From the NCBI RefSeq assembly GCF_018129685.1, contig NZ_JAFCLG010000003.1, positions 372,001 to 436,000 on the forward strand: 64,000 nt of DNA. The letters are read 5' to 3'. Shown here in pieces: positions 17,826 through 26,060 of the stretch (position 1 is its first letter; each line of letters starts with the position of its first letter). Origin of the DNA: Bradyrhizobium manausense (GTDB lineage: Bacteria > Pseudomonadota > Alphaproteobacteria > Rhizobiales > Xanthobacteraceae). Below the pieces are notes generated by a model that saw nothing but the letters and a program-made list of their open reading frames with translations, was not told the origin of the DNA and did not search any database. Position numbers and translations under genes: made by a program.

Positions 17826-18226
17826 GAATGTCGCGGCGACGCCGGATCGCAATTGTCGTCGCCGCTCTCGCTATTCCCATCGGTTTCCTCTGCGTCGTGC
17901 TGATCGACAATGTCATGGACCAATTCGGTGCGTGCCGCGTCGTTCGCCAGAAGTTGTTCGCCTCGCCAAGTGGCAGTCAGTTGGTCGTCGTGGTCTGGAA
18001 GTCGTGCGGCGCGACGGTGCCCGACAGCACGCAAGCCAGCATCGTCGCCCGAGGCCGGACATTCTCGCCCGAGAGCACGCCGACTTTTGTCAGCGTGCGT
18101 GGGCATCTCGAGGTCGTGGGCGCCTGGAGCAGCGAGCGGGCGGTCAGGGTCGGTTTCATTCCGGAGGCAGCCGAGATCTACAAGCGCGATCCGCGCGCGG
18201 GGGATGTCACGATCAATTACGAGTGA
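17822..18226 (+). CDS. Orphan membrane-anchored protein inside the division cluster
   Basis: A 134-residue protein of unknown function placed between murD and ftsW. An Arg-rich N-terminus (RMSRRRRIA) is followed by one membrane helix at about residues 8-28 and a soluble, presumably periplasmic domain of about 100 residues with mixed beta character and two cysteines (GACRVV, KSCGA). The GTG start overlaps the murD stop (GTGA); an ATG two codons later is an alternative. No domain recognised. Its coupling to murD suggests co-expression with wall synthesis genes; any role in division is inference. Confidence 0.7.
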   Translation: MRMSRRRRIAIVVAALAIPIGFLCVVLIDNVMDQFGACRVVRQKLFASPSGSQLVVVVWKSCGATVPDSTQASIVARGRTFSPESTPTFVSVRGHLEVVGAWSSERAVRVGFIPEAAEIYKRDPRAGDVTINYE

Positions 18227-18281
18227 GCGCGCTGGCATCGACCAGCGGTGTGTAGCGAAGCTCGCCGTCACAATCTCCGCT

Positions 18282-18386
18282 GTCGTCGCCCGGCTTGACC
18301 GGGCGACCCAGTATTCCAGAGGCGGTCATGATTGAGCCGAGAGGCCGCGGCGTACTGGATGCCCCGGTCAAGCCGGGGCATGACAG
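18282..18386. repeat. Long palindromic repeat (family with GTCGCCCGGCTTGACCGGGC)
   Basis: An imperfect palindrome: the left part carries two CCCGG-type arms around CTTGA, and the right part, CTGGATGCCCCGGTCAAGCC..GGGGCATGACA, pairs with it. A relative lies at 37280-37380. It fills the gap between the orphan gene and ftsW together with about 110 bases in which nothing else is evident. Confidence 0.75.
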
Positions 18387-18496
18387 CGTGTTTTGCCGCG
18401 GCAGCGGAGATCATCTCCAATCATCCCCACTTCCTTAACCCTGCGGTAACCAACCTCGGCGACCAATGGACTATCTCTGTCCGAAAGCGGCCGCCC

Positions 18497-19648
18497 ATGC
18501 TCTCCCGTGAAGAACGCACCCCCTTTTCCGAGTGGTGGTGGACCGTCGACAAGCCGCTGTTCGGCGCGATCCTGTTGCTGATGCTGACCGGCGTGATCCT
18601 GTCGCTGGCGGCGAGCCCGTCGGTCGCGACCCGCATCGGGCTCGATCCCTTCCACTTCTTCAGCCGGCACGTGATGTTCCTGGCGCCGTCCTTCATGGTG
18701 CTGCTCGGCGTCTCCTTCCTGTCGCCGCGCGCAATCCGCCGTTCCGCGCTGATCATCTTCACGCTCAGCATCATCCTGATCGTGGTGACGCTCGCCATCG
18801 GCCCCGAGGTCAAGGGCTCGCGCCGCTGGATCACGCTGCTCGGCGTCAACATCCAGGCCTCCGAAATCGCAAAGCCGTCCTTCGTCGTCATCGCGGCCTG
18901 GCTGTTCGCGGAATCGACCAAGCGGCCGGAGATGCCGGCGACCTCGATGGCGCTGGTGCTGCTGCTGATGCTGGTGTCGCTGCTGGTGATGGAGCCGGAC
19001 TTCGGACAGACCATGCTGATCCTGATGGTGTGGGGCTCGCTGTTCTTCATCGCGGGCATGCGCATGATCTGGGTGTTCGGCCTCGCCGGCATTGGCGCGG
19101 CCGGCCTGTTCAGCGCCTATCTGTTCGTCCCGCACGTTGCCGGCCGCATCAAGCGCTTCATGAATCCGGCCTCCGGCGACACCTTCCAGGTCGATACCGC
19201 GATGGAGGCTTTCTACAACGGCGGCTGGTTCGGCCTCGGACCGGGCGAGGGTATCGCCAAGCGCAGCCTGCCGGACAGTCACACCGATTTCGTGTTCGCG
19301 GTCGCCGCCGAGGAGTTCGGCATCGTCCTGTGCCTTGCCATGCTGGCGCTGTTCGCCTTCGTCGTGATCCGCACGCTGTCGCGCGCCTATGCCAACGAGG
19401 ACATGTTCTCGCGCTTTGCGGCGTCGGGTCTTGCGATCCTGTTCGGCGTGCAGGCGGCGATCAACATGTCGGTGAACCTCCAACTCATCCCTGCCAAGGG
19501 CATGACGCTGCCGTTCATCTCCTATGGTGGCTCCTCGATCGTGTCGCTGGCTTACGGCGTCGGCATGATGCTGGCCCTGACGCGGCTGCGTCCGCGCACC
19601 GAGGTGGAGTCGATTGGCCACGCCGAGGCGATGCGGAGTTACGCGTAA
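18497..19648 (+). CDS. ftsW: Lipid II polymerase FtsW
   Basis: A 383-residue SEDS-family inner-membrane glycosyltransferase that polymerises lipid II at the septum with FtsI. It has about ten membrane helices. Family motifs: KGSRRWI near residue 108, the large periplasmic loop with GLGPGEG and LPDSHTDFVFAVAAEEFG near 255-280, and LPFISYGGSS near the C-terminus. The ATG at 18497 (MLSREERTPFSEWWW) is chosen; the longer open frame upstream runs into the palindromic repeat. Confidence 0.96.
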   Translation: MLSREERTPFSEWWWTVDKPLFGAILLLMLTGVILSLAASPSVATRIGLDPFHFFSRHVMFLAPSFMVLLGVSFLSPRAIRRSALIIFTLSIILIVVTLAIGPEVKGSRRWITLLGVNIQASEIAKPSFVVIAAWLFAESTKRPEMPATSMALVLLLMLVSLLVMEPDFGQTMLILMVWGSLFFIAGMRMIWVFGLAGIGAAGLFSAYLFVPHVAGRIKRFMNPASGDTFQVDTAMEAFYNGGWFGLGPGEGIAKRSLPDSHTDFVFAVAAEEFGIVLCLAMLALFAFVVIRTLSRAYANEDMFSRFAASGLAILFGVQAAINMSVNLQLIPAKGMTLPFISYGGSSIVSLAYGVGMMLALTRLRPRTEVESIGHAEAMRSYA

Positions 19649-19650
19649 GC

Positions 19651-19730
19651 CGTCATTGCGAGCGCAGCGAAGCAATCCAGACTGCCCCCGCGGAGGGATT
19701 CTGGATTGCTTCGCTCCGCTCGCAATGACG
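19651..19730. repeat. Palindromic repeat (family CGTCATTGCGAGCG..)
   Basis: Two 30-base arms (19651-19680 and 19701-19730) pair at 29 of 30 positions around a 20-base loop. A relative lies at 35741-35827. It sits directly between ftsW and murG and could modulate mRNA stability or read-through. Confidence 0.85.
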
Positions 19731-19755
19731 GGGGAGACACTGTAAAACGTGATCC

Positions 19756-20856
19756 ATGGACCAATCCCCTCTGATTCTTCTCGCCGCGGGCGGCACCGGC
19801 GGCCATCTGTTTCCGGCCGAGGCGCTCGGCGTCGAGTTGATCCGGCGCGGCTTTCGCGTCCGTCTCGTCACCGATGATCGGGCGCTGCGCTATAGCGGGT
19901 TGTTCAGCAAGGACATGATCGACGTCGTCGCGAGCGAGACCGCGCGCGGCCGCAATCCGGTCCAGCTCGCTTATGCCGGCCTGACGCTTGCGACCGGCAC
20001 CCTCGCTGCTTACCGCCTGATCAAGCGATTGAAGCCCATGGCTGTCGTTGGCTTCGGCGGCTATCCGACATTGCCGCCGCTGGTGGCGGCCAAATTCGCC
20101 GGCGTGCCCGGCATCATCCATGACGCCAATGCGGTGCTTGGTCGCGCCAACCGTTTCCTGTCGAGCCGTGTGAACGCCATCGCAACGTCGTTGCCCGGCG
20201 TGCTCGACCGCGATCCTGCGCTGTCGGGCAAGACCACCACGGTCGGCACGCCGATGCGGCCGGCGGTCCTTGCGGCAGCGGCGGTGCAATATGCCGCACC
20301 CGAAGTGAATGGTCCGCTGCGTTTGCTTGTCGTCGGCGGCAGCCAGGGCGCGCGCATCATGGCCGATATCGTGCCTGGCGCGATCGAACGGCTCGAGCCC
20401 GCTTTGTGGGGCCGGCTTATCCTCACCCAGCAAGTCCGCGACGAGGACATGACCCGCGTGCGCGCGGTCTACGACAAGCTCAAGATCAAGGCCGAGCTTG
20501 CGCCGTTCTTCACCGATCTGCCGGCACGGCTGGCATCGAACCATCTGGTGGTGTCGCGCTCCGGTGCCGGCACCGTGGCCGAGCTCGCCGCGATCGGCCG
20601 GCCCTCGATCCTGGTGCCGCTGCCGGGTGCGATCGACCAGGACCAGTTCGCCAATGCCGGCGTGCTGGCCAAGGTCGATGGCGCGATCCGCATCCCGCAG
20701 ACCGAGTTCACCTCCGACCGCCTCGCCGCCGAGATCTCCGGTTTTGCCGCCGAGCCGGCGCGGCTTGCCGCCATGGCCGCCGCGGCGAAAGGAGCAGGAC
20801 GGCTCGACGCCGCCGAGCGGCTGGCCGATCTGGTGGTCAAGGTCGCGGGAATCTGA
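19756..20856 (+). CDS. murG: Lipid II synthase MurG
   Basis: A 366-residue membrane-associated GT28 glycosyltransferase that adds GlcNAc to lipid I. The N-terminal glycine loop AAGGTGGHLFPA is at residues 10-21, GFGGYPTLPPLVAA near 97, LVVGGSQGAR near 195, and the UDP-GlcNAc region VVSRSGAGTVAELAA near 270. All typical. It is flanked on both sides by palindromic repeats. Confidence 0.96.
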   Translation: MDQSPLILLAAGGTGGHLFPAEALGVELIRRGFRVRLVTDDRALRYSGLFSKDMIDVVASETARGRNPVQLAYAGLTLATGTLAAYRLIKRLKPMAVVGFGGYPTLPPLVAAKFAGVPGIIHDANAVLGRANRFLSSRVNAIATSLPGVLDRDPALSGKTTTVGTPMRPAVLAAAAVQYAAPEVNGPLRLLVVGGSQGARIMADIVPGAIERLEPALWGRLILTQQVRDEDMTRVRAVYDKLKIKAELAPFFTDLPARLASNHLVVSRSGAGTVAELAAIGRPSILVPLPGAIDQDQFANAGVLAKVDGAIRIPQTEFTSDRLAAEISGFAAEPARLAAMAAAAKGAGRLDAAERLADLVVKVAGI

Positions 20857-20886
20857 CGCGAAACCGGCCAAATTTCCTGCTTTTGC

Positions 20887-20973
20887 CGTCATGGCCGGGC
20901 TTGTCCCGGCCATCCACGTCTTGCATGAAGTAGTAGGGATTCGTGGATGCCCGGGACAAGCCCGGGCATGACG
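20887..20973. repeat. Palindromic repeat (family CGTCATGGCCGGGCTTGTCC)
   Basis: Two arms of about 32 bases (20887-20918 and 20942-20973), each with its own small CCGGG/CCCGG stem, pair with only a few mismatches. It occupies most of the murG/murC gap. Confidence 0.8.
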
Positions 20974-20993
20974 ACGGAACGACGGGATAAAGC

Positions 20994-22397
20994 ATGAGAC
21001 TGCCGCGCGAGATCGGACCCATCCACTTCGTCGGGATCGGCGGGATCGGCATGAGCGGCATCGCCGAGGTGCTGGTCAATCTCGGCTATGCCGTGCAGGG
21101 CTCGGACGCCTCGGACAATTACAATCTCGACCGTCTGCGCAAGAAGGGCGCGAAGGTCTCGGTCGGCCACAGGAGCGAGAATGTCGACGGCGCCGAAGTC
21201 GTCGTGGTGTCCTCCGCGATCAAGCGCGACAATCCGGAGCTGATGGCCGCGCGCGAGCGGCGCATTCCCGTGGTGCGCCGCGCCGAGATGCTGGCCGAAT
21301 TGATGCGGCTCAAGAGCTGCGTCGCGATCGCCGGCACGCATGGCAAGACCACCACGACCACGATGGTCGCAACGCTGCTGGATGCGGGCGGGCTCGATCC
21401 GACCGTGATCAATGGCGGCATCATCAACGCCTACGGCTCCAACGCGCGTCTCGGCGCCGGCGACTGGATGGTGGTGGAAGCCGACGAGAGCGACGGCACG
21501 TTTCTGAAGCTGCCGACGGATGTCGCGATCGTCACCAATGTCGACCCTGAGCATCTCGACCACTTCAAGACGTTTGATGCCGTGCAGGACGCATTCCGGC
21601 ACTTCGTCGAGAACCTGCCGTTCTACGGCTTTGCCGTGATGTGCATCGATCATCCGGTGGTGCAGACCCTCGTCGGCAAGATCGAGGATCGCCGTATCAT
21701 CACGTACGGCCAGAACCCGCAGGCCGATGTGCGGCTTCTCGACCTGACCCCGATGGGCGGCGGCTCGAAGTTCAAGGTCGCGTTCCACGATCGCAAGACG
21801 GGCGCCGTGCACGAGATCGCCGATCTCATGCTGCCGATGCCCGGTCGTCACAACGCCTCCAACGCGACGGCCGCGATCGCGGTCGCGCGCGAGCTCGGCG
21901 TCCCTGACGATGCGATCCGCAAGGCAATCGCCGGCTTCGGCGGCGTCAAGCGCCGCTTCACCAAGACAGGCGAGTGGAACGGCATCACCGTGATCGACGA
22001 TTACGGCCATCACCCCGTCGAAATCGCAGCGGTGCTCAAAGCGGCACGCGAATCCACCAACGGCAGGATCATCGCCGTGGTGCAGCCGCATCGCTACACC
22101 CGCCTGCAATCGCTGTTCGAGGAATTTTGCACCTGCTTCAACGACGCGGATGCGGTCGTCGTCGCCGACGTCTATGCCGCGGGCGAGAGCCCGATCGACG
22201 GCATCGACCGCGATCATTTCGTCGCGGGCCTGCGCGCGCACGGCCACCGCGAGGTGATCCCGCTGCCGGCGGCGCCGGAGCTTGCAGGCATCGTCAAGGG
22301 ACTGGCGAAGTCCGGCGATCTCGTGGTGTGTCTGGGGGCCGGCAACATCACGCAATGGGCCTATGCGTTGCCGGACCAATTGAAGGCGTTGGGATGA
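20994..22397 (+). CDS. murC: UDP-MurNAc:L-alanine ligase MurC
   Basis: A 467-residue cytoplasmic Mur ligase that starts the stem peptide. N-terminal [20 protein letters not shown] loop [10 protein letters not shown] near residue 114, then [34 protein letters not shown] and [10 protein letters not shown], all as in MurC. Its stop overlaps the ATG of the 84-residue orphan (ATGA). Confidence 0.97.
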   Translation: MRLPREIGPIHFVGIGGIGMSGIAEVLVNLGYAVQGSDASDNYNLDRLRKKGAKVSVGHRSENVDGAEVVVVSSAIKRDNPELMAARERRIPVVRRAEMLAELMRLKSCVAIAGTHGKTTTTTMVATLLDAGGLDPTVINGGIINAYGSNARLGAGDWMVVEADESDGTFLKLPTDVAIVTNVDPEHLDHFKTFDAVQDAFRHFVENLPFYGFAVMCIDHPVVQTLVGKIEDRRIITYGQNPQADVRLLDLTPMGGGSKFKVAFHDRKTGAVHEIADLMLPMPGRHNASNATAAIAVARELGVPDDAIRKAIAGFGGVKRRFTKTGEWNGITVIDDYGHHPVEIAAVLKAARESTNGRIIAVVQPHRYTRLQSLFEEFCTCFNDADAVVVADVYAAGESPIDGIDRDHFVAGLRAHGHREVIPLPAAPELAGIVKGLAKSGDLVVCLGAGNITQWAYALPDQLKALG

Positions 22398-22648
22398 AGG
22401 TCCTTTGGCTGCAGTTGCGAGATGTTCCGCTTGGTTTCGGCATTACAGCTCGGGATTGGCAAGACGCGATGCATCTCCTGGCCGAAGCGCGGAGAGTTCT
22501 GACGGGACAGCCAGACGAAGAATCAATAGTCGATAGCTCGACGGAAGTGCGAAGCATTGATGACCTTGACCAAAATCATGTTGCTCCAAATATTGGCGTG
22601 ATGCTTCGTCGCGGCGTCTGGTTTCCAAACCTTCCGGACATCCAATGA
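22394..22648 (+). CDS. Orphan 84-residue protein between murC and murB
   Basis: A small soluble protein starting [15 protein letters not shown]. It overlaps murC at its start and murB at its end, both by ATGA, so translation of all three is probably coupled. No membrane segment, no signal peptide, no recognised domain; slightly acidic with a helical middle ([16 protein letters not shown]). Codon use is less GC-rich in third positions than its neighbours, which hints at late insertion. It was checked in all frames: no other frame here makes sense. Function unknown. Confidence 0.72.
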   Translation: MKVLWLQLRDVPLGFGITARDWQDAMHLLAEARRVLTGQPDEESIVDSSTEVRSIDDLDQNHVAPNIGVMLRRGVWFPNLPDIQ

Positions 22649-23562
22649 GCTTCCCCGACATCACACCCGAGCTCAAAGCCGCGATGCCGGAGTTGCGCGG
22701 CCGGCTGCTCGCGAACCAGTCGCTGGCCGAGCTGACCTGGTTTCGCGTCGGCGGGCCGGCGCAGGTGCTGTTCACGCCGGCGGATGAGGACGATCTCGCC
22801 TACTTCCTCGCGCATCTGGCCAAGGACATCCCGGTCTATGTCGTCGGCGTCGGCTCCAACCTGATCGTGCGTGATGGCGGCATTGCGGGCGCGGTGATCC
22901 GCCTCGCACCGCGCGCGTTCGGCGAGGCTGCCGCGAGTGGCGACATCGTCACCGCCGGCGCGGCTGCGCTCGACAAGCGCGTCGCGGAGGTTGCGGCTGG
23001 CGCCAATATCGGCGGGCTCGAATTCTATTTCGGCATACCCGGCACGATCGGCGGCGCGCTGCGCATGAATGCCGGTGCCAATGGCGGCGAGACCAAGGAC
23101 GTGCTGATCGAGGCGCGCGGCGTCGGGCGCGACGGCACCACGCACGTCTTCTCCAACGCGGACATGAAATTCGTCTATCGCAACAGCGGCGTCGACCCCT
23201 CCATCATCTTCACGTCCGCGCGCTTTCGCGGCGAGATCAGGGATGCCGAGGCCATCCGCGCGCGGATGGCGGAGGTGCAGTCCCACCGCGAGACCGCGCA
23301 GCCGATCCGCGAGAAGACCGGCGGCTCGACCTTCAAGAATCCGCCCGGCCATTCCGCCTGGAAGCTGGTGGATGCCGCCGGTTGCCGTGGCTTGCGCGTC
23401 GGGGGCGCGCAGGTCTCGCAGATGCACTGCAATTTCCTGATCAATACGGGCGATGCCACCGCGCACGACATCGAGACGCTGGGCGAGACCGTGCGTGAAC
23501 GCGTGAAGGCGAATTCCGGAATTGAGCTGCACTGGGAAATCAAGCGGATCGGGATTTCATGA
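22645..23562 (+). CDS. murB: UDP-N-acetylenolpyruvoylglucosamine reductase MurB
   Basis: A 305-residue cytoplasmic FAD enzyme that reduces UDP-GlcNAc-enolpyruvate to UDP-MurNAc with NADPH. FAD-binding [13 protein letters not shown] near residue 68, [20 protein letters not shown] near 122, the catalytic region VYRNSG near 175 and [11 protein letters not shown] near 227 are present (type II/IIb layout). The C-terminal HWEIKRIG is normal. It starts with an ATGA overlap with the 84-residue orphan. Confidence 0.96.
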   Translation: MSFPDITPELKAAMPELRGRLLANQSLAELTWFRVGGPAQVLFTPADEDDLAYFLAHLAKDIPVYVVGVGSNLIVRDGGIAGAVIRLAPRAFGEAAASGDIVTAGAAALDKRVAEVAAGANIGGLEFYFGIPGTIGGALRMNAGANGGETKDVLIEARGVGRDGTTHVFSNADMKFVYRNSGVDPSIIFTSARFRGEIRDAEAIRARMAEVQSHRETAQPIREKTGGSTFKNPPGHSAWKLVDAAGCRGLRVGGAQVSQMHCNFLINTGDATAHDIETLGETVRERVKANSGIELHWEIKRIGIS

Positions 23563-23566
23563 TCAC

Positions 23567-23671
23567 CGTCATTCCGGGGCTCGCGAAGCGAGAGCCCGGA
23601 ATCCATCGGGCCGCAGATTCGGTGGAGAAATGGATTCCGGGTTCGCGACTTCGTCGCGCCCCGGAATGACG
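23567..23671. repeat. Palindromic repeat (family CGTCATTCCGGGG..)
   Basis: Two arms of about 40 bases (23567-23605 and 23631-23671), each with an inner GCGAAGC-type hairpin, pair over most of their length. A short relative lies at 42772-42813. It fills the murB/ddl gap, and the last bases come within 21 bp of the ddl start. Confidence 0.85.
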
Positions 23672-23691
23672 AATTGGAGAAATTGCGGACC

Positions 23692-24684
23692 ATGAACATG
23701 CGCATCACCATCCTCTTCGGCGGCTCCAACCGCGAGCGTCTGGTTTCAGTGGCTTCAGCCCAGGCGCTGCATCAGGCATTGCCCGAGGCCGATCTGTGGT
23801 GGTGGGATGTCGAGGACAAGGTGCATGTCGTGCAGTCCAAGCAACTGCTCGAGCATACCCGTCCATTCGAAGACGAGTTCAAGCCGGGCACGCGCGGAAT
23901 TCCGCTGCCACAGGCGCTCGACAAAGCCAAGGCCGAAGACCGCGTCCTCGTGCTGAGCTTGCACGGCGGAGCTGCGGAGAACGGCGAATTGCAGGTGATG
24001 TGTGAGACGCGCGGCGTTCCCTTCACTGGCTCCGGCTCAGCCTCCTCGCATCTCGCCTTCGACAAGATCGCGGCCAAACGTTTTGCCGCGCTTGGCGGTG
24101 TGACGCCGCCGGCAAACATCGCGCTCGACAACATCGACGACGCCTTCGCCGAGTATGGCAGGCTGATCGCAAAGCCGGCGCGTGACGGCTCGAGCTACGG
24201 CCTGATCTTCGTCAACGCCAGGCAGGATCTCGTTGCCGTCCGCAACGCGGCCAAGCACGAGGAGTACGTGATCGAGCCCTACATCGCCGGCGTCGAGGCG
24301 ACCTGCGGTGTGCTCGAGCGCACCGATGGGTCGATCATCTCGCTGCCGCCGATCGAGATCATTCCGGGCGAGGGCAGTTTCGACTACGCCGCAAAATATC
24401 TGCTGTCGACGACCCAGGAGATCTGCCCGGGCCGCTTCACCCCGGAGGTGACCGCCGCGCTCAAGACGCAGGCCATGCTGGCGCACCGCGCGATGTCCTG
24501 CACCGGTTATTCCCGCTCCGACTTCATCGTCTCGGACAAGGGGCTGGTCTATCTCGAAACCAACACGCTGCCCGGGCTGACCAAATCCTCGCTCTACCCC
24601 AAGGCGCTGAAGGCCGAGGGCATCGCATTTGTCGACTTCCTCCGTGGCCTGATCGAGCTCGCCGAGCGGGGCGTGCGGAAATAG
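23692..24684 (+). CDS. ddl: D-alanine-D-alanine ligase
   Basis: A 330-residue cytoplasmic ATP-grasp enzyme that joins two D-alanines for MurF. The N-terminal ILFGGSNRERLVSV, the substrate segment SLHGGAAENGELQ, GSGSASSHLAFDK, and the C-terminal ETNTLPGLTKSSLYPK are present. The segment ENGELQ replaces the more usual EDG..Q, so this is a somewhat divergent member. The ATG at 23692 is preferred over a TTG at 23674; ATG 23698 is also possible. Position before ftsQ is the standard ddlB position. Confidence 0.9.
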   Translation: MNMRITILFGGSNRERLVSVASAQALHQALPEADLWWWDVEDKVHVVQSKQLLEHTRPFEDEFKPGTRGIPLPQALDKAKAEDRVLVLSLHGGAAENGELQVMCETRGVPFTGSGSASSHLAFDKIAAKRFAALGGVTPPANIALDNIDDAFAEYGRLIAKPARDGSSYGLIFVNARQDLVAVRNAAKHEEYVIEPYIAGVEATCGVLERTDGSIISLPPIEIIPGEGSFDYAAKYLLSTTQEICPGRFTPEVTAALKTQAMLAHRAMSCTGYSRSDFIVSDKGLVYLETNTLPGLTKSSLYPKALKAEGIAFVDFLRGLIELAERGVRK

Positions 24685-25031
24685 TTAGGATTGGTTAACG
24701 GCCAGACGGGCGAAAGCGCCCGGTTTGGCGGCCAAAACCGGTAAAATGCCGGACATCGTGGCGCAACTGCCTCACTCGCCTGGGCAAAAAGCATCCCGCG
24801 TTAACGAATTTTACCTTTTGTTTACCAGGACATCCGAAGGTTAACGCTGGCGGCGCATATGGCGTTTTGGCTGCCGGCGCGTGAACCGTTTGGGAAGGAT
24901 CCGATCGGCGAACGTTTTGAAGGGGAGCGGTTTCTTCTGCCGAAGACCAGTACCCGGCCCGGCACGTCCGAGACGTCATGTTCGCCAGGGCCCGCGCAGT
25001 GTTGCGGGCAAACTGTTGACGAGCTCGTGCA
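24685..25031. other. ddl/ftsQ intergenic region, AT-rich island with GTTAAC words
   Basis: 347 bases without a convincing gene. GTTAAC occurs three times (24694-24699, 24800-24805, 24840-24845), rare at this GC content, along with TTTACC-N5-TTTACC. ftsQA is under CtrA control in other Alphaproteobacteria, and these words resemble CtrA half-sites, but no perfect TTAA-N7-TTAA box is present. Probably the promoter region for ftsQ-ftsA-ftsZ. Confidence 0.4.
24810..24826 (+). promoter_or_regulatory. TTTACC-N5-TTTACC direct repeat upstream of ftsQ
   Basis: TTTACC at 24810-24815 and 24821-24826, an 11-base period, within the AT-rich island. The same arrangement is found at 8719-8735 before rsmH. 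A regulator common to both ends of the cluster is possible. Confidence 0.35.
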
Positions 25032-26060
25032 ATGGATGGAGCAGGAAGCCTCACCCGGTCGTTTTTGAGATCGCTGAGGCCCCAAGCTGACCTGAAGGCG
25101 GCCGCTATCGGAGCGGTCGTGCTTCTGCGCGAGTGGGTGCAGGATAAGCGCCAGCAACGGCTTCACCAGAAGCGGGTCACCGCCAAGCAGAAAATCAAGG
25201 CCAAGGCCGTCGTCGAACGCGAGCCGCCGCCGCGTCTGATCGCGCTGGTCGAGCGCTATCTGCCGCGCCGGGTCGGGATCAGCATGACCGCGCTGCTGCT
25301 GATCGGCAGCTGCGGCCTCGGCATCGTCAAGGGCGGCCATCTCCATGATTTCATCACCGCCGTCAGCGACGCGCGCAACGCCATGGCCAATTCGGCCGGC
25401 TTCCGCATCACCTCGGTCGTGATCAACGGTCGCAAGCAGCTCAGCCAGGACGAGATCCTCGCGATCGGCGGCGTCAGCGGCCGCTCCTCGCTGCTGTTCC
25501 TCGATGCCGACGACGTCCGCGACAAGCTCAAGGCCAATCCCTGGATTGCGGACGCGACCGTGCTCAAGCTCTATCCGGGCCAGCTGATGATCGAGATCAC
25601 CGAGCGCAAGGCGTTCGCGCTGTGGCAGGAGGCCGGCCGGCTCTCCGTCATCGCCGACGACGGCGCGCTGCTCGAACCCTATGTGTCGCGCCGGTTCCTG
25701 TCGCTGCCGCTGGTGGTCGGCAAGGGCGCCGACACCCAGGCCCGCGACTTCCTGGCGCTGCTCGCACGCTATCCGCAGGTCAACTCGGTCACCAAGGCCG
25801 CGATCTATGTCGGCGAGCGCCGCTGGAACCTGAGGCTGAAGGACGGCCTCGACGTCCGCCTGCCCGAGCAGGATGTCGGCAACGCGCTCGCCGCGCTGTC
25901 CAAGCTCGACAAGGATGACCGGTTGTTCTCGAAGGACATCGTCGCCATCGACATGCGCCTGCCCGATCGTCTGGTGGTGCAGCTGTCCGACGACGCCGCC
26001 AAGGCGCGCGAGGATCTGTTCAAGGAGAAGAAGAAAAAGAAGGCCGGGGACGCCGCATGA
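25032..26060 (+). CDS. ftsQ: Cell division protein FtsQ
   Basis: A 342-residue bitopic membrane protein that links early and late divisome parts. A long basic cytoplasmic N-terminus of about 80 residues is followed by one membrane helix (about 82-99) and the POTRA domain (FRITSVVINGRKQLSQDEIL at about 123-143), then the FtsQ beta domain with NPWIADATVLKLYPGQLMIEI. The C-terminus is unusually Lys-rich (KEKKKKKAG). The stop overlaps ftsA (ATGA). Confidence 0.94.
   Translation: MDGAGSLTRSFLRSLRPQADLKAAAIGAVVLLREWVQDKRQQRLHQKRVTAKQKIKAKAVVEREPPPRLIALVERYLPRRVGISMTALLLIGSCGLGIVKGGHLHDFITAVSDARNAMANSAGFRITSVVINGRKQLSQDEILAIGGVSGRSSLLFLDADDVRDKLKANPWIADATVLKLYPGQLMIEITERKAFALWQEAGRLSVIADDGALLEPYVSRRFLSLPLVVGKGADTQARDFLALLARYPQVNSVTKAAIYVGERRWNLRLKDGLDVRLPEQDVGNALAALSKLDKDDRLFSKDIVAIDMRLPDRLVVQLSDDAAKAREDLFKEKKKKKAGDAA

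Noticed and set aside
24859..25068. A 69-codon frame (MAFWLPAREP..) between ddl and ftsQ
   Set aside because: It overlaps the start of ftsQ in another frame, has no ribosome site and no coding-like third positions.
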